Shown here: in pieces, positions 27,263 to 38,037 of the stretch
How the letters are laid out: every line of letters begins with the position of its first letter
Position numbering within the stretch: position 1 is the stretch's first letter
NCBI RefSeq assembly: GCF_003590795.1
Contig: NZ_QYUL01000001.1
Span: forward strand, 823,001 to 887,000
Reading direction: 5' to 3'
DNA: 64,000 nucleotides
Source: Azospirillum cavernae
GTDB lineage: Bacteria > Pseudomonadota > Alphaproteobacteria > Azospirillales > Azospirillaceae
The notes under the pieces: generated by a model
Seen by the model: the letters and a program-made list of their open reading frames with translations, nothing else
Told to the model about the DNA's origin: nothing
The model's database searches: none
Made by a program: the position numbers and the translations under genes

Positions 27263-27670
27263 TCACACGCGCGTCATAGCGGCGCGCAGCGCCAGAAGCC
27301 AGCGTTCGATCAACGCAGCGTGTTCCGGCAGACGGGAGAACAGCGCGTTGGCCTTCTCCTCGTCATAGGTGTGAACCGTCAGATTGCGGTCGTTCATCAT
27401 AGCGATGACGGCCTCCGCCTGCGATTCGTCCAGAAAACCGGCGATCTGGCTTTCCCGCGCCACCGCCTTTGGACTGGCTGAGGTCAATCGCTCCGGCCCG
27501 GCTTGATCGGCGATCACCGCGCGGGCGGCCTTCCAGGCGGTTTCCACCGCCAAGGTGAAACGCAGAATCGCAGAATCCCGCACGATGTCGTCCTTTGGGC
27601 GGGCCAACACCTCTTTCAGCCGCCCCAGCGCCTGTTCGGCGTTGTCCAGTTTCCGTTCTACCGGGTCCAT
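27263..27670 (-). CDS. hepT: HepT-like HEPN toxin of a type VII toxin-antitoxin system
   Basis: A 135-residue all-helical HEPN protein of the nucleotidyltransferase-substrate-binding (HI0074-like) type. The catalytic RNase motif R-x4-H-x-Y is exact: R95, H100, Y102 (RNLTVHTY). Such toxins cut RNA and are silenced when the partner MntA adds AMP groups to the tyrosine of this motif. The gene overlaps the end of the upstream mntA gene by 13 bases. Toxin activity is inferred from the family and intact motif. Confidence 0.82.
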   Translation of the reverse strand: MDPVERKLDNAEQALGRLKEVLARPKDDIVRDSAILRFTLAVETAWKAARAVIADQAGPERLTSASPKAVARESQIAGFLDESQAEAVIAMMNDRNLTVHTYDEEKANALFSRLPEHAALIERWLLALRAAMTRV

Positions 27671-27963
27671 TCGACGCCTTCGCTCAAAACAACCGCGCGG
27701 AACTCGGGCCGGGCGTGGGTCAGATCCACCACATCGACGAAATAGGGAGCTGTGCTTTCCTCAAGATCCTCGGCGATGTCGGCCATCAGCCCGGCGGGAA
27801 TCGCCTCTGCCGGATCAATGGCGACGTCGATGTCGCTCCAGTGCCGCACGTCGCCGCGCGCGCAGGAGCCGAAGAGGAAGACGCGCGCCTCCCGACCGTC
27901 AAGCCGATCAAGGACGATCCGCTTGACGGTGTCGAGCGCGCGCAGGCGGACATCATTCATCAT
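27658..27963 (-). CDS. mntA: MntA-like minimal nucleotidyltransferase antitoxin
   Basis: A 101-residue minimal nucleotidyltransferase. The G-S-x10-D-x-D motif is exact (G32-S33, D44-I45-D46, in FGSCARGDVRHWSDIDVAID). In type VII systems this enzyme AMPylates and so inactivates the HepT toxin. ATG codons at 27963 and 27960 are both possible. The mntA-hepT order with a 13-base overlap is the usual layout. The open frame extends upstream to 28137 but overlaps the small lipoprotein gene and lacks similarity. Confidence 0.82.
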   Translation of the reverse strand: MMNDVRLRALDTVKRIVLDRLDGREARVFLFGSCARGDVRHWSDIDVAIDPAEAIPAGLMADIAEDLEESTAPYFVDVVDLTHARPEFRAVVLSEGVEWTR

Positions 27964-28066
27964 GACGCGAGGATAGCACAGAAGGTTGCGGGTCCGCCGC
28001 CACGGCGAACGAATGCCCGGCGTTCCAAATGGGACGGTCGGGCGTTCGTTCACGACGGCGGGGGCG

Positions 28067-28258
28067 TCACTCGGTCTTGGTCGTGGTGCTGCGTTCGATG
28101 GTCGTGGAACCGGGTGGGACGAGAATCGTCGAGCCATAGGTCGGCGTGGTCGTGCTCGTCGTTGTGCTGGTGGTGGCGGTTCTGCTCGATCCGCAAGCGG
28201 TCAGCAGCAACAGCGCGCCAACCGGAGCCGCGAAACCCGTGAAAAGCGATCTGGTCAT
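28067..28258 (-). CDS. Small Thr/Ser-rich lipoprotein of unknown function
   Basis: A 63-residue protein with a signal peptide and lipobox (LLLLTAC near residue 22). The remaining 40 residues are low complexity, rich in Thr and Ser (TTSTTTSTTTPTYG), with no recognised domain. It lies 54 bases downstream of the uvrA stop on the same strand. The lipobox supports a real gene; function cannot be proposed. Confidence 0.55.
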   Translation of the reverse strand: MTRSLFTGFAAPVGALLLLTACGSSRTATTSTTTSTTTPTYGSTILVPPGSTTIERSTTTKTE

Positions 28259-28312
28259 CTCTGGTCTCCCATCATGTGGTTGATGGTGAAACGCGCGGAT
28301 GGTCCTATTTGT

Positions 28313-31168
28313 TCACGCCTCTTCACGCGCCTTGCTTTTCGCCGCCGCCAGATAGGGCGCCAGATAGCGCCCGGTGTAGCTGCGCTTGACCTTGGCGACC
28401 TGTTCGGGCGTGCCTTCGGCGACGATCTCGCCGCCGCCGGTGCCGCCCTCCGGGCCAAGGTCTATGATCCAGTCGGCGGTCTTGATGACCTCCAAATTGT
28501 GTTCGATCACCAGCACCGTGTTGCCCTGATCGACCAGCGCGTGGAGAACCTCCATCAGCTTTTCGACGTCGGCGAAATGCAGGCCGGTGGTCGGTTCGTC
28601 CAGAATGTAAAGCGTGCGCCCGGTGGCGCGGCGGCTGAGTTCCTTGGACAGCTTGACGCGCTGCGCCTCGCCGCCCGACAGGGTGGTCGCCGCCTGCCCG
28701 ACATGGATGTAACCGAGGCCCACCCGTTCCAGCGTGTCGAGCTTGTCGCGGATGCCCGGCACCGCCTTGAAGAACTCCTTGCCCTCCTCCACCGTCATGT
28801 CGAGGACGTCGGCGATGGTCTTGTCGCGGTAGGTGACGTCGAGCGTCTCGCGGTTGTAACGCTTGCCGTGGCAGACGTCGCAGGTGACGTAGACGTCGGG
28901 CAGGAAATGCATCTCGATCTTGATGACGCCGTCGCCCTGGCAGGCCTCGCACCGTCCGCCCTTGACGTTGAAGGAGAAGCGGCCCGGGCCATAGCCGCGC
29001 GCCTTGGCCTCCGGCAGACCGGCGAACCAGTCGCGCATTGGCGTGAAGGCCCCGGTGTAAGTCGCCGGGTTGGAGCGCGGGGTGCGGCCAATCGGCGACT
29101 GGTCGATATCGATGACCTTGTCGAGATGCTCCAAGCCCAGCACCGAATCATGCTCGGCGGGATGCTCGCGCGCGCCCATCAGCTTGCGCGCCACCGCCTT
29201 GTAGAGCGTTTCGATGATGAGGGTGGATTTTCCGCCGCCCGACACGCCGGTGACGCAGGTGAAGGTGCCCAGCGGAATCTTGGTCGAAACGTTCTTCAGA
29301 TTGTTCGCCCGCGCGCCCGTCACCTCCAGAAATTGGCCGGGATGACCGGGGCGGCGACGCTCGGGGATCGGCACGAAGCGGGTTCCGTTGAGGAATTGCG
29401 CCGTCACGCTGTCGGGGTGGCGGCAGACCTCCTCCGGCGTGCCTTGGGCGATGACGGTTCCGCCATGCTGCCCGGCGCCCGGCCCCATATCGACCAGATA
29501 ATCGGCGCTGCGGATGGCGTCCTCGTCATGCTCGACGACGATCACCGTGTTGCCGATGTCGCGCAGCCGCTTCAGGGTTTCCAGCAGGCGGTCGTTGTCG
29601 CGCTGGTGCAGGCCGATGGACGGTTCGTCCAGCACATACAACACCCCGGTCAGGCCGGAACCGATCTGCGAGGCCAAGCGGATGCGCTGGCTTTCGCCGC
29701 CGGACAGGGTGCCGGAGCCGCGCGCCAGCGTCAGATACTCCAAGCCGACGGCGTTCAGGAAGCCCAGCCGCTCGTTGATTTCCTTCAGGATGCGGTAAGC
29801 GATTTCCTGATCCTTGGGGCGCAGATGCGCGTTCAACTCGCCAAACCACGCCGCCGCCTCGGCGATTGACAGCTCCGTCGCCTCGGAAATGTGACGGCCA
29901 CGGACCTTGACGGCCAACGCCTCCGGTTTCAGCCGCGCGCCTTTGCAGACCTCGCAGGGTTGGGAGGATTGGAATTTCGCCATTTCATCGCGCGACCACG
30001 CGCTGTCGGTCTCGCGGTAACGGCGCTCCAGATTGTTGATGATGCCCTCGAACGGCTTGGCGGTCTGGTAGCTGCGCAGCCCGTCCTCGTAGGTCATCGT
30101 GATCGGCGTCTCACCGGAACCGTAGAGGATGGTTTGCCGCACCACGTCCGGCAACTCCTCCCACGGCGTCGTCATCGCCACGCCGAAATGCCGGGCGATG
30201 CTGTCAAGCGTCTGGTCGTAATATTTGGAGCTGGACCCGGCCCAGGGCGCGATCACGCCTTTGGACAGCGGCAGCCGTTCATCCGGAACCACCAGCATCG
30301 GGTCGAAGTAAATCTTGCTGCCCAAGCCGTCGCAGGCCGGGCAAGCGCCGAACGGGTTGTTGAAGGAGAACAGCCGGGGTTCGATTTCCGGGATGGTGAA
30401 GCCCGACACTGGGCAGGCGAATTTTTGTGAAAACACCGTCTGTTCGGCGGTTTCGGCGTTCTCCACCCAAACAATGCCGTCGGCCAGCCCCAGTGCGGTT
30501 TCCAGCGAATCGGCCAGCCGGTTGCCCAGACCGTCGCGCACGACGATGCGGTCAACCACCACCTCGATGTCGTGCTTGAGCTTTTTGTTGAGGGCGGGCA
30601 CCTCGTCGATCTCGTGCATGGCGCCATCGACGCGCACGCGCTGGAAGCCGCGTTTGCGGAGATCCTGTATTTCCTTTTTGTACTCGCCCTTGCGGCCGCG
30701 CACGAAGGGGGCCAGCAGCAGCAGGCGCGTTCCCTCCGGCATCGCCATGATGCGGTCCACCATCTGGCTGACCGTCTGGCTTTCAATGGGCAGCCCGGTG
30801 GCGGGGGAGTAAGGAACGCCGACCCGCGCCCACAGCAGGCGCATGTAATCGTAAATCTCCGTCACCGTGCCGACGGTGGAGCGGGGATTGCGCGAGGTCG
30901 TTTTCTGTTCGATCGAAATGGCGGGCGACAGCCCTTCAATCGAATCGACGTCGGGCTTTTGCATCAGTTCCAGAAACTGGCGCGCGTAGGCCGACAGGCT
31001 TTCGACGTAACGACGTTGCCCTTCGGCGTAAATCGTGTCGAAGGCCAACGACGATTTGCCGGAACCCGACAGGCCGGTGATGACAATCAGTTCGTCGCGC
31101 GGCAGATCCACATCGACGTTCTTCAGATTGTGTTCCCGCGCGCCACGGACGCTGATGAATTTGTTCAT
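28313..31168 (-). CDS. uvrA: UvrABC system protein A
   Basis: A 951-residue tandem ABC ATPase that finds bulky DNA lesions in nucleotide excision repair. First Walker A is [17 protein letters not shown] (residues 29-45); the second lies in [20 protein letters not shown]. Two ABC signatures ([14 protein letters not shown] and [14 protein letters not shown]) and the C-terminal zinc-finger cysteine pairs (CEACQGDG and CDVCHGKRY) are seen. ATG at 31168. I looked for the alphaproteobacterial LexA direct repeat (GAAC-N7-GAAC) in the upstream 130 bases and did not find it. Confidence 0.97.
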   Translation of the reverse strand: MNKFISVRGAREHNLKNVDVDLPRDELIVITGLSGSGKSSLAFDTIYAEGQRRYVESLSAYARQFLELMQKPDVDSIEGLSPAISIEQKTTSRNPRSTVGTVTEIYDYMRLLWARVGVPYSPATGLPIESQTVSQMVDRIMAMPEGTRLLLLAPFVRGRKGEYKKEIQDLRKRGFQRVRVDGAMHEIDEVPALNKKLKHDIEVVVDRIVVRDGLGNRLADSLETALGLADGIVWVENAETAEQTVFSQKFACPVSGFTIPEIEPRLFSFNNPFGACPACDGLGSKIYFDPMLVVPDERLPLSKGVIAPWAGSSSKYYDQTLDSIARHFGVAMTTPWEELPDVVRQTILYGSGETPITMTYEDGLRSYQTAKPFEGIINNLERRYRETDSAWSRDEMAKFQSSQPCEVCKGARLKPEALAVKVRGRHISEATELSIAEAAAWFGELNAHLRPKDQEIAYRILKEINERLGFLNAVGLEYLTLARGSGTLSGGESQRIRLASQIGSGLTGVLYVLDEPSIGLHQRDNDRLLETLKRLRDIGNTVIVVEHDEDAIRSADYLVDMGPGAGQHGGTVIAQGTPEEVCRHPDSVTAQFLNGTRFVPIPERRRPGHPGQFLEVTGARANNLKNVSTKIPLGTFTCVTGVSGGGKSTLIIETLYKAVARKLMGAREHPAEHDSVLGLEHLDKVIDIDQSPIGRTPRSNPATYTGAFTPMRDWFAGLPEAKARGYGPGRFSFNVKGGRCEACQGDGVIKIEMHFLPDVYVTCDVCHGKRYNRETLDVTYRDKTIADVLDMTVEEGKEFFKAVPGIRDKLDTLERVGLGYIHVGQAATTLSGGEAQRVKLSKELSRRATGRTLYILDEPTTGLHFADVEKLMEVLHALVDQGNTVLVIEHNLEVIKTADWIIDLGPEGGTGGGEIVAEGTPEQVAKVKRSYTGRYLAPYLAAAKSKAREEA

Positions 31169-31301
31169 GGTGTGTTCTTTTACCCGAAGCCTGTCCGGTT
31201 GGGAAGAGGCATCATGCCCAAAGGTTCGGCCCCGACAAAGCCGCCGTGACGATATAGGCGCAAGGCCAGCGATTGCCACCGCGCGGCGGCAAGCTCTTGG
31301 C

Positions 31302-32903
31302 TCACGCCCAGAACGCCGGGGTGTCGTGAAAGCGTTTCCACAGGTCGGGCAGGGCGCGGCGGCGCTTGTCGGCCTGCCGGTCGATCCAGGCGGCGGTGGC
31401 GGCCAGAGTCTTGCCGTCCACGCCGGGCAAGGCCGCCAGCATCTTGCGGCTGGTCGCCGCGTCGTGATCGGCGTCAAGCGCCTGCAACAGCGCCTCGACG
31501 ACGCCGATGAAGGGCAGGGTGGCGGTTTCCGGGTAAAGCCCGCGAAAGAACTCCGCCGTGTAGCGCAAGGTGCGCAAGCGCCGCCGCAGCTTTTCCCGCG
31601 CCTTGGCCTCGTCGGGGATCTTTGGCGCCTTTTCGATCTTGGCCATGCGGGCGGCCAGCCAATCGGCGGCGACGCTGGCGATGGGGGCGTTCAACGCGGC
31701 TCGCCGCGCTTCGTCGGCGTTGCTCAGCCACAACCCATCCTCCAACCAAGCGGCCAGCGCCAGGACGTTGGTGGTGCAGCGCGGGGCGAGGATGGCGGCG
31801 ACCGCCTCGCGCGCGGGTCCGGCCCCAGCGCTGCGGGCGGCGGCTGCCAGCGCGGGCAGCCCCTCCGGCGCTTTCGGGCTGGCCGACAGAGGGTCGATGA
31901 CGCCCGACAGGGCGACGTCCCAGCCGCGCGCCGGACCAAGCTGCTTGGCGAGCGCGCGGCTGTCCTCCACCAGCCGGTCGGCCTGGGTCGAGGCGACGAG
32001 CGGCGCGAACAGCCGGTGCGCGGTGCGCAGGCGACGCAGGGCGACCCGCATCCGGTGCAACCCCTCGACGTCGCTTCCCGCCAGCGCGCAGGCTTCGTTG
32101 GCGAGGAATTGGCGCAGGGCGTGGCGCAGGATGTGGCGGTAGGCCTCGGCCACCGTGGTGACGGGCGATAGGGCGAGCGGGGGGGAATCGACCGGGGCGG
32201 GCAAGCGTCCCGTGACCAGCCGCAAGCCAACCTCGGCCTTGCTTTCCGTGCCGATGCGCATCGGCACGGCGTTTTGCAGGCGCAAGGCCACATCAAACAG
32301 GCGAGCGACCCGGCCCGCCTTCAATTCCAGCTCAACCTCGCTGATCGGGTGAGAGCGTCCACCCGCCTCAATCACCCCCTCATCCACCGCAAGCTCGATG
32401 GCGGTTCGGGGATCCGGGCGGATCAACAACGTGGTGCGACGAAAGTCAGTCACGAACTGCGGAGCAAGCGCGGCGCGCGCATCCGTGGGCACCAGACCGG
32501 CGAGGCTTTCGGCGGAAAAGACCGACAGATCCAGCGCCTCGCCAGCCACTGGCCAGTCCCACTCGCGCCGCACCGCCACACCCGCCGAATCGCTGGAGGT
32601 GGCGCTGTTCACCGTCTTCAAGGTTTGGGTGAAGCGATCACCGTCTTGCCGAACCCGCAAGGCGACGCCCTGGGCGAACAGCCGCAAATCGGGGGTGTCG
32701 AAATAAACCGTGCGCAAATGGCGAACCGTCGCCGCGCCTTCCGCCTGCTCCAACACGCTGGGAAGAGCGGCCACGCGCGCCAGATCCGCCGGGGCGACGT
32801 GGAGTTTCAGCTCCACCTCGCGAACGGCGGTTCCCTTGGCGACCGGGGAGGGCGCCGTGCTGGTGAGACTGGTGGGCGGCGCGTCGGGCGTGACGGGGGG
32901 CAA
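31302..32903 (-). CDS. CYTH-CHAD domain protein, predicted inorganic triphosphatase
   Basis: A 533-residue two-domain protein. The N-terminal CYTH domain (about 25-230) has the ExExK motif EVELKLHV, plus [19 protein letters not shown]. The C-terminal CHAD domain (about 245-530) is helical with conserved His/Arg positions such as [24 protein letters not shown] enzymes cleave triphosphates such as tripolyphosphate; CHAD domains bind polyphosphate. Neighbours SixA, Ppk and Ppx support a polyphosphate role. The first residues are Pro/Thr-rich, so the start could be later. Confidence 0.88.
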   Translation of the reverse strand: MPPVTPDAPPTSLTSTAPSPVAKGTAVREVELKLHVAPADLARVAALPSVLEQAEGAATVRHLRTVYFDTPDLRLFAQGVALRVRQDGDRFTQTLKTVNSATSSDSAGVAVRREWDWPVAGEALDLSVFSAESLAGLVPTDARAALAPQFVTDFRRTTLLIRPDPRTAIELAVDEGVIEAGGRSHPISEVELELKAGRVARLFDVALRLQNAVPMRIGTESKAEVGLRLVTGRLPAPVDSPPLALSPVTTVAEAYRHILRHALRQFLANEACALAGSDVEGLHRMRVALRRLRTAHRLFAPLVASTQADRLVEDSRALAKQLGPARGWDVALSGVIDPLSASPKAPEGLPALAAAARSAGAGPAREAVAAILAPRCTTNVLALAAWLEDGLWLSNADEARRAALNAPIASVAADWLAARMAKIEKAPKIPDEAKAREKLRRRLRTLRYTAEFFRGLYPETATLPFIGVVEALLQALDADHDAATSRKMLAALPGVDGKTLAATAAWIDRQADKRRRALPDLWKRFHDTPAFWA

Positions 32904-32960
32904 ACGGGTGGTTCCTTCCGGTCGGTCGGATCCGTGGATACTCCAAGATGCGGCGCCGCG

Positions 32961-33479
32961 TTAAGTAAGTTTGCGCGGCTGCACAAAATCGGCCAGCCGC
33001 CCGGCCCCCAGATCCAGGTCACGCCACCGCATCGTCTCGAACAGCAGAACGGCGCAGGAGCCGGTCGGGTATTTTTCCGCCAGATCCTGGCGGTGGTCGT
33101 GGTCGCCGCTTCCCGTCAACTCCTGCGCCAATTCGTGCAGGTCGGGGTTGTGGGCGATCAGCATAACCCCCTTGGCGGATTCCGGCGCGTCGCGCAGCCG
33201 TTCCAACAGCGTCCGCGCCCCGCACAGATAGAGGCCCCGCTCATGCTCCACGGGGGGAAAGGGCGATCCCATGGCCGCCATCACCCGCTTGCGGGTTTCC
33301 ACCGCGCGCAGAGCCGTCGAGCAGAGCACCAGATCGACGCGGGCGTGGTGCATCCGCAAGTGGTTGCCGACCAGAGTCGCCGCCTTTTCCCCACGTGGGG
33401 CGAGCGGGCGGTCGTGATCGCCGGTGGCGGGGGCGTCCCAGGAGGATTTGGCGTGGCGGAGCAGGAACAATGTCTTCAT
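32961..33479 (-). CDS. SixA-like histidine phosphatase
   Basis: A 172-residue histidine phosphatase superfamily protein. The RHG-type motif is LFLLRHAKSSWD with catalytic H9; the second active-site histidine lies in GVMLIAHNPDLHELAQ. The length and the AKSS signature match SixA/phosphohistidine phosphatases. SixA removes phosphate from histidine in phosphorelays in E. coli; here the target is unknown. It is divergent from ppk and sits between CYTH-CHAD and ppk genes. Confidence 0.85.
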   Translation of the reverse strand: MKTLFLLRHAKSSWDAPATGDHDRPLAPRGEKAATLVGNHLRMHHARVDLVLCSTALRAVETRKRVMAAMGSPFPPVEHERGLYLCGARTLLERLRDAPESAKGVMLIAHNPDLHELAQELTGSGDHDHRQDLAEKYPTGSCAVLLFETMRWRDLDLGAGRLADFVQPRKLT

Positions 33480-33626
33480 GGCGAGGCGATTCCAGGAAAA
33501 CGCGCGGGGCGGCGAGAGGGAAAGCAACAGGAGTCCTGAAATCGTAACGCAAATGGGGTAGAGTTGTCGCCCTGAGCTTTGACCGCGCCGATCACCGGCG
33601 CACCCGAACGAACATCAGAGGCTGCC

Positions 33627-35774
33627 GTGACCAATCTCCAGGATCTCGATACGGTTTGCATTGAAGCGACTGCCCCGGAACGCTTCATCAACCGTGAGTT
33701 GTCGTGGCTGGCGTTCAACCAGCGCGTCCTGGACGAAGCGGAAAATCCCAGCCATCCGTTGCTGGAGCGGCTGCGCTTCCTGTCGATTTCGGCCAGCAAC
33801 CTTGATGAATTCTACATGGTGCGCGTCGCCGGTCTGAAGGGGCAGGTGGCGGCGGGAGTGAAAACCCCCAGCCCGGAAAACCTCACCCCGGCCCAGCAGT
33901 TGAACGCCGTCAAGGCGCGCATCGTCGAGCTGATGGCCAGCCAACAGGCGATGTGGCGCACGCTGAAAGGCGAAATGCGCGAAGCGGGAATCTCCGTCGT
34001 CGATCCCGAGGAGCTGACCGAATCGGAAAAGGATTGGCTGGAGGCCAAGTTCCTCGACGATATTTTCCCGATTCTGACCCCCATCGCCGTCGATCCGGCC
34101 CATCCCTTCCCGTTTTTGCCCAATCTGGGCTTTTCCATCGCGCTCCAACTGCACGACCCGGTGAAGCTGCGCCACATCGACGCGCTGGTGCCGCTGCCCT
34201 CGCAGCTTGAACGCTTCATCCGCCTGCCGGGATCGGAGATCCGTTTCATCCAATTGGAAAAGACGGTGATGCTGTTCATCGACCGTCTGTTCCCGCCGTT
34301 CCAGGTCAAGGCCCATGGCGTCTTCCGCGTCCTGCGCGACAGCGAAATGGAAATCGAGGAAGAGGCCGAGGATCTGGTCAGCACCTTCGAATCCGCGTTG
34401 AAGCGCCGTCGCCGGGGCCGGGTCATCCGCTTGGCGACGGACAACCACATGGCCGCCGACCTGCGCGAGTTCCTGCGCAGCGAGTTGAAGGTGGCGCCGG
34501 ACGACGTGTTCGCGCTTGATGGCTTGATCGGTTTGGTCGACACCAAGAATTTGATCGTGGACGAGCGCCCGGATTTGGTCTTCCGCCCCTTCAACGCCCG
34601 TTTCCCGGAGCGGATCCGCGATTTCGGCGGCGATTGCTTCGCCGCCATCCGTCACAAGGACATCGTCGTTCACCACCCGTATGAGAGCTTCGACGTGGTG
34701 GTGCAGTTCATCCGTCAAGCGGCGCGTGATCCGCAAGTCGTCGCCATCAAGCAAACGCTCTACCGCACCAGCAAGGACAGCCCCATCGTCGCCGCGCTGA
34801 TCGAGGCGGCGGAGGCCGGCAAGTCGGTGACGGCGCTGATCGAGTTGAAGGCGCGCTTCGATGAAGAGGCCAACATCCGCTGGGCGCGCGATCTGGAACG
34901 CGCGGGCGCCCAGGTGGTTTACGGCTTCGTCGATTTGAAGACGCACGCCAAGGTGTCGATGGTGGTGCGGCGCGAGAACAAGGCGCTGCGCAGCTACGTC
35001 CATTTCGGGACGGGCAACTATCACCCGATCACCGCGAAGATTTACACCGACCTGTCCTTCTTCACCTGCGACCCGGCGCTCTGCCACGACGCGGCGGTGA
35101 TGTTCAACTTCATGACCGGCTACGCCACGCCGAAGGTTCTGGAAAAGATCGCCATCGCGCCGATCACCCTGCGCCAACGTCTGACCGACCTGATTGAGGC
35201 GGAAATCACCCACGCCAACGCCGGTCGCCCGGCGGCCATTTGGGTGAAGCTGAACTCGTTGGTCGATCCGACCATCATCGACCAGCTTTACAAGGCCTCG
35301 CAGGCGGGCGTGCAGATTGACATGGTGATTCGCGGCATCTGCTGCCTGCGTCCGGGCGTCAAGGGTCTGTCGGAAAACATCCGCGTGCGCAGCGTCGTCG
35401 GTCGCTTCCTGGAGCATGGCCGGGTGATCTGCTTTGGCAACGGCCATGGCCTGCCCAGCGCGCAAGCGAAGATCTTCATCTCCTCGGCGGATTGGATGAC
35501 CCGCAATCTGGATCGGCGAATCGAGACGCTGGTTCCCATCGAAAACCCGACGGTCCACGAGCAGGTGCTCGACCAGATCATGGTCGGCAATCTGAAGGAC
35601 GAGGCCAGCACCTGGAAGCTTGGCCCCGATGGCGTGTATCATCGCATCAAGGCTGGCCAAGACGCGTTCAGCGTCCACAATTACTTCATGACCAACCCCA
35701 GCCTGTCGGGCCGGGGCAGCGCCTTGAGCAACAAACGCACGCCGCCGCGTTTGATGCTCCGCACGGTGTCGTGA
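33627..35774 (+). CDS. ppk: Polyphosphate kinase 1
   Basis: About 715 residues of the PPK1 family, which reversibly polymerises the gamma-phosphate of ATP into polyphosphate. Signatures are [55 protein letters not shown] and, in the catalytic domain, the autophosphorylated histidine region [16 protein letters not shown] chose GTG at 33627 because AGAGG precedes it at good spacing; a TTG at 33579 would add a 16-residue leader. It is followed at once by ppx. Confidence 0.94.
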   Translation: MTNLQDLDTVCIEATAPERFINRELSWLAFNQRVLDEAENPSHPLLERLRFLSISASNLDEFYMVRVAGLKGQVAAGVKTPSPENLTPAQQLNAVKARIVELMASQQAMWRTLKGEMREAGISVVDPEELTESEKDWLEAKFLDDIFPILTPIAVDPAHPFPFLPNLGFSIALQLHDPVKLRHIDALVPLPSQLERFIRLPGSEIRFIQLEKTVMLFIDRLFPPFQVKAHGVFRVLRDSEMEIEEEAEDLVSTFESALKRRRRGRVIRLATDNHMAADLREFLRSELKVAPDDVFALDGLIGLVDTKNLIVDERPDLVFRPFNARFPERIRDFGGDCFAAIRHKDIVVHHPYESFDVVVQFIRQAARDPQVVAIKQTLYRTSKDSPIVAALIEAAEAGKSVTALIELKARFDEEANIRWARDLERAGAQVVYGFVDLKTHAKVSMVVRRENKALRSYVHFGTGNYHPITAKIYTDLSFFTCDPALCHDAAVMFNFMTGYATPKVLEKIAIAPITLRQRLTDLIEAEITHANAGRPAAIWVKLNSLVDPTIIDQLYKASQAGVQIDMVIRGICCLRPGVKGLSENIRVRSVVGRFLEHGRVICFGNGHGLPSAQAKIFISSADWMTRNLDRRIETLVPIENPTVHEQVLDQIMVGNLKDEASTWKLGPDGVYHRIKAGQDAFSVHNYFMTNPSLSGRGSALSNKRTPPRLMLRTVS

Positions 35775-35796
35775 CGCCCGGGTGATGGAGTCGATG

Positions 35797-37341
35797 ATGG
35801 TGATGGACGACAATCGCGTGATCGCATCGGTCACGCCCTCGCTGGGATCCGGCCATGACCGGCATGGGGCCGAGCGGGTCGCGGTGATCGACATCGGATC
35901 AAACTCGATCCGGTTGGTCGTCTATGATGGGTTGACGCGCTCGCCGATGGCGCTGTTCAACGAAAAGGTTCTGTGCGGTCTGGGGCGCGGTGTGGAAAAG
36001 GCGGGAACGCTCAACCCCGACGGCGTGGCACAGGCGTTGATCGCGCTGGAGCGTTTCGCCAGCCTGACCGCCGGGATGGAAATCGCCCGGCTCGACGTGA
36101 TCGCCACGGCGGCGGTGCGCGACGCCAAGGACGGCGCGGCCTTTGTCGAAGCGATTGAACGCCGCACCGGCCTGACCGTCCGCGTCATCAGCGGCGAGGA
36201 AGAGGCTCGGCTGTCCGCCATGGGCGTGCTGTCCGGCACGCCGGAGGCCGACGGGCTGGTCGGTGATCTGGGCGGCGGCAGCCTGGAACTGGTTGGCTTG
36301 AATCAGGGCGTGATTGGCGAGCAGGTGACGCTGCCGCTCGGCCCGCTGCGGCTGATGGAAACCGGCGTCACCCGCCAAAATGGCCTGATCCGCCTGATCG
36401 ACCAGCATTTGGAATCGCTGCCCTGGCTGCACAAGGCCAAGGGGCGGCCCTTCTACCCGGTGGGCGGAAGCTGGCGCGCCATCGCCAAGCTGCACATGGA
36501 GCAAACCAGCGCGCCGCTGCACATCATCCACCATTACACCCTGCCAGCGCTTGAGGCGCGGGAGTTCGCCGCCCTGATGGGACGGCAAAGCCGCTCTTCG
36601 CTGGAAAAGATGGCGGGATCGCGCCGCCGCCTGGACACGCTGCCCTTCGCCGCCCTGGTGTTCGAGCGGCTGTTGCGGGTGGCGCAACCGTCCAAGGTGG
36701 TGTTTTCCGCCTATGGCCTGCGCGAAGGGCATCTCTTCTCGCTGCTGTCGCCCGAGGGCCAGCGTGAGGATCCGTTGCTGGCCTCCGCCGCCGATTGGGC
36801 GCGGCGCTTCGTTCGCATGGGCGATTCGTCTCTGTTGACCGACTGGACCGCCGGTCTGTTCGCGGGCGAGGACGACAACGCCATCCGTTTGCGCCACGCC
36901 GCCTGTCTGTTGAGCGACATCGGTTGGGCCGAACATCCCGATTACCGGGCGGATCACGCCTTTTTGCGCATCCTGCGCTACCCGTTCCCGGCGTTGGACC
37001 ATGACGAGCGGGCGTTTCTGGCGCTGTCGGCCTACGCGCGTTACGCTGGAACCATTGATTCGCCAACCACGATCGGCGCGCGGTCTCTGGCCTCGGAAGG
37101 GCAGGGGTTGCGCGCTTTGGTTCTGGGGTTGGCGCTGCGTCTGGCGCACACCCTGTCAGGCGGGGCCACCGGCCTGCTCAAGCGCACCTCGCTGAAGGTC
37201 AGCGGCGAGCGGTTGGTCCTAACCTTGCCGGAAGACGGCAGCGTGCCCTCGGGCGAAGCGGTGCAGCGCCGGGTGGACGCGCTGGCCAAGGCGCTGAACC
37301 GCAAGGGTGACGTTCAGTCGGCGCGGGCGCAAGCCGCCTGA
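35797..37341 (+). CDS. ppx: Exopolyphosphatase / Ppx-GppA family
   Basis: About 514 residues of the ASKHA fold. VAVIDIGSNSIRLVVYDG is the phosphate-1 motif; LVGDLGGGSLELVGL is the phosphate-2 motif; the C-terminal half is the HD-like domain of longer Ppx proteins. It releases phosphate from polyphosphate ends or acts on pppGpp. Starts at 35782 (GTG), 35785 and 35797 are possible; the last has GGAG six bases upstream. ppk-ppx adjacency shows a paired synthesis/breakdown unit. A strong hairpin follows the stop. Confidence 0.9.
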   Translation: MVMDDNRVIASVTPSLGSGHDRHGAERVAVIDIGSNSIRLVVYDGLTRSPMALFNEKVLCGLGRGVEKAGTLNPDGVAQALIALERFASLTAGMEIARLDVIATAAVRDAKDGAAFVEAIERRTGLTVRVISGEEEARLSAMGVLSGTPEADGLVGDLGGGSLELVGLNQGVIGEQVTLPLGPLRLMETGVTRQNGLIRLIDQHLESLPWLHKAKGRPFYPVGGSWRAIAKLHMEQTSAPLHIIHHYTLPALEAREFAALMGRQSRSSLEKMAGSRRRLDTLPFAALVFERLLRVAQPSKVVFSAYGLREGHLFSLLSPEGQREDPLLASAADWARRFVRMGDSSLLTDWTAGLFAGEDDNAIRLRHAACLLSDIGWAEHPDYRADHAFLRILRYPFPALDHDERAFLALSAYARYAGTIDSPTTIGARSLASEGQGLRALVLGLALRLAHTLSGGATGLLKRTSLKVSGERLVLTLPEDGSVPSGEAVQRRVDALAKALNRKGDVQSARAQAA

Positions 37342-37346
37342 TTTTG

Positions 37347-37389
37347 ATCGGACGCTTTCCCCGCTGGAGGAGTGGGGAAAGCGTTGATC
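37347..37389 (+). terminator. Hairpin terminator after ppx
   Basis: ACGCTTTCCCC (37352-37362) pairs perfectly with GGGGAAAGCGT (37374-37384) and, after one mismatch, outer GATC (37347-37350) pairs with GATC (37386-37389). It begins six bases past the ppx stop. No T-run follows, so termination is inferred from stem strength and position. Confidence 0.6.
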
Positions 37390-37418
37390 CGCTCTCTATC
37401 CTGGCCAACTCCCGCTTA

Positions 37419-37439
37419 GAGCATCGAGCGCTTAATCTG
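37419..37439. repeat. Left terminal inverted repeat of the IS630 element
   Basis: The 21-base end starts GAGCATCGAGCG and matches the reverse complement of 38446-38466 at 17 of 21 positions by eye. The stop codon of transposase ORFB lies inside it. Confidence 0.85.
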
Positions 37440-38037
37440 GCGCATATCCAGCGTGCTTGAGGTAGTTCCAGCATTCCTCATGCGTATAGAGGTCACAGAT
37501 GGAGCCGACGGCATTCCAGAGTTCCTCAATGGTGCGTGCGCCGATGCGTCGGAGATGTGCCTTGAGCTTGGCGAAGGCCATCTCGATGGGGTTGAGGTCG
37601 GGGCTGTAGGGGGGCAGAAAAAGGAACCAGGCTCCTTTTTCTTTGAGGATGGCTTTGGCCTTTTCGCTTTTGTGGCTGGACAGGTTGTCGAGGATGACGA
37701 CGTCGCCCGGTCGCAGGGTGGGGGCAAGCTGGGTCTCGACATAGGTTTCGAAGAGAACCTTGTTCATCGCGCCCTTGATGATCCAGGGGGCGGTAAGGCC
37801 ATCGCAACGCAAGGCGGCGATGAAGGTCTGGGCGCCCCAATGGCCGAATGGCGCTTTGGCCTTGAACCGCTGGCCGCGCTTGGCTCGCCCGCGCAGCCGG
37901 GTCATCTTGGTGGTGGTGGCGGTTTCGTCGAGGAACACCAACCGATCCGGTTCCTCGCGCATCCGGGGCTGGCGGTGGCTTCGCCACGTCCGACGGTCAT
38001 CAGCGACATCAGCGCGACCGGCTTCGGTCGCCAGCAC
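37432..38037 (-). CDS. IS630 transposase, ORFB (DDE catalytic part)
   Basis: About 201 residues that carry the DDE catalytic domain: the first Asp in RLVFLDETATTTKMTRL, the second in VVILDNLSSHKSEKAK, and the Glu in PYSPDLNPIEMAFAKLK. It lies in the +1 frame relative to ORFA. The natural protein is probably the fused ORFA-ORFB product, because shifting frame at the A8 run (38040-38047) joins FTVKK directly to TVLATEAGRADV without a gap. The nominal start at 38037 is not a good initiation site. Confidence 0.85.
   Translation of the reverse strand: MLATEAGRADVADDRRTWRSHRQPRMREEPDRLVFLDETATTTKMTRLRGRAKRGQRFKAKAPFGHWGAQTFIAALRCDGLTAPWIIKGAMNKVLFETYVETQLAPTLRPGDVVILDNLSSHKSEKAKAILKEKGAWFLFLPPYSPDLNPIEMAFAKLKAHLRRIGARTIEELWNAVGSICDLYTHEECWNYLKHAGYAPD

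Noticed and set aside
31169..31301. LexA/SOS box before uvrA
   Set aside because: No GAAC-N7-GAAC or GTTC-N7-GTTC direct repeat was found by eye; only single half-sites.
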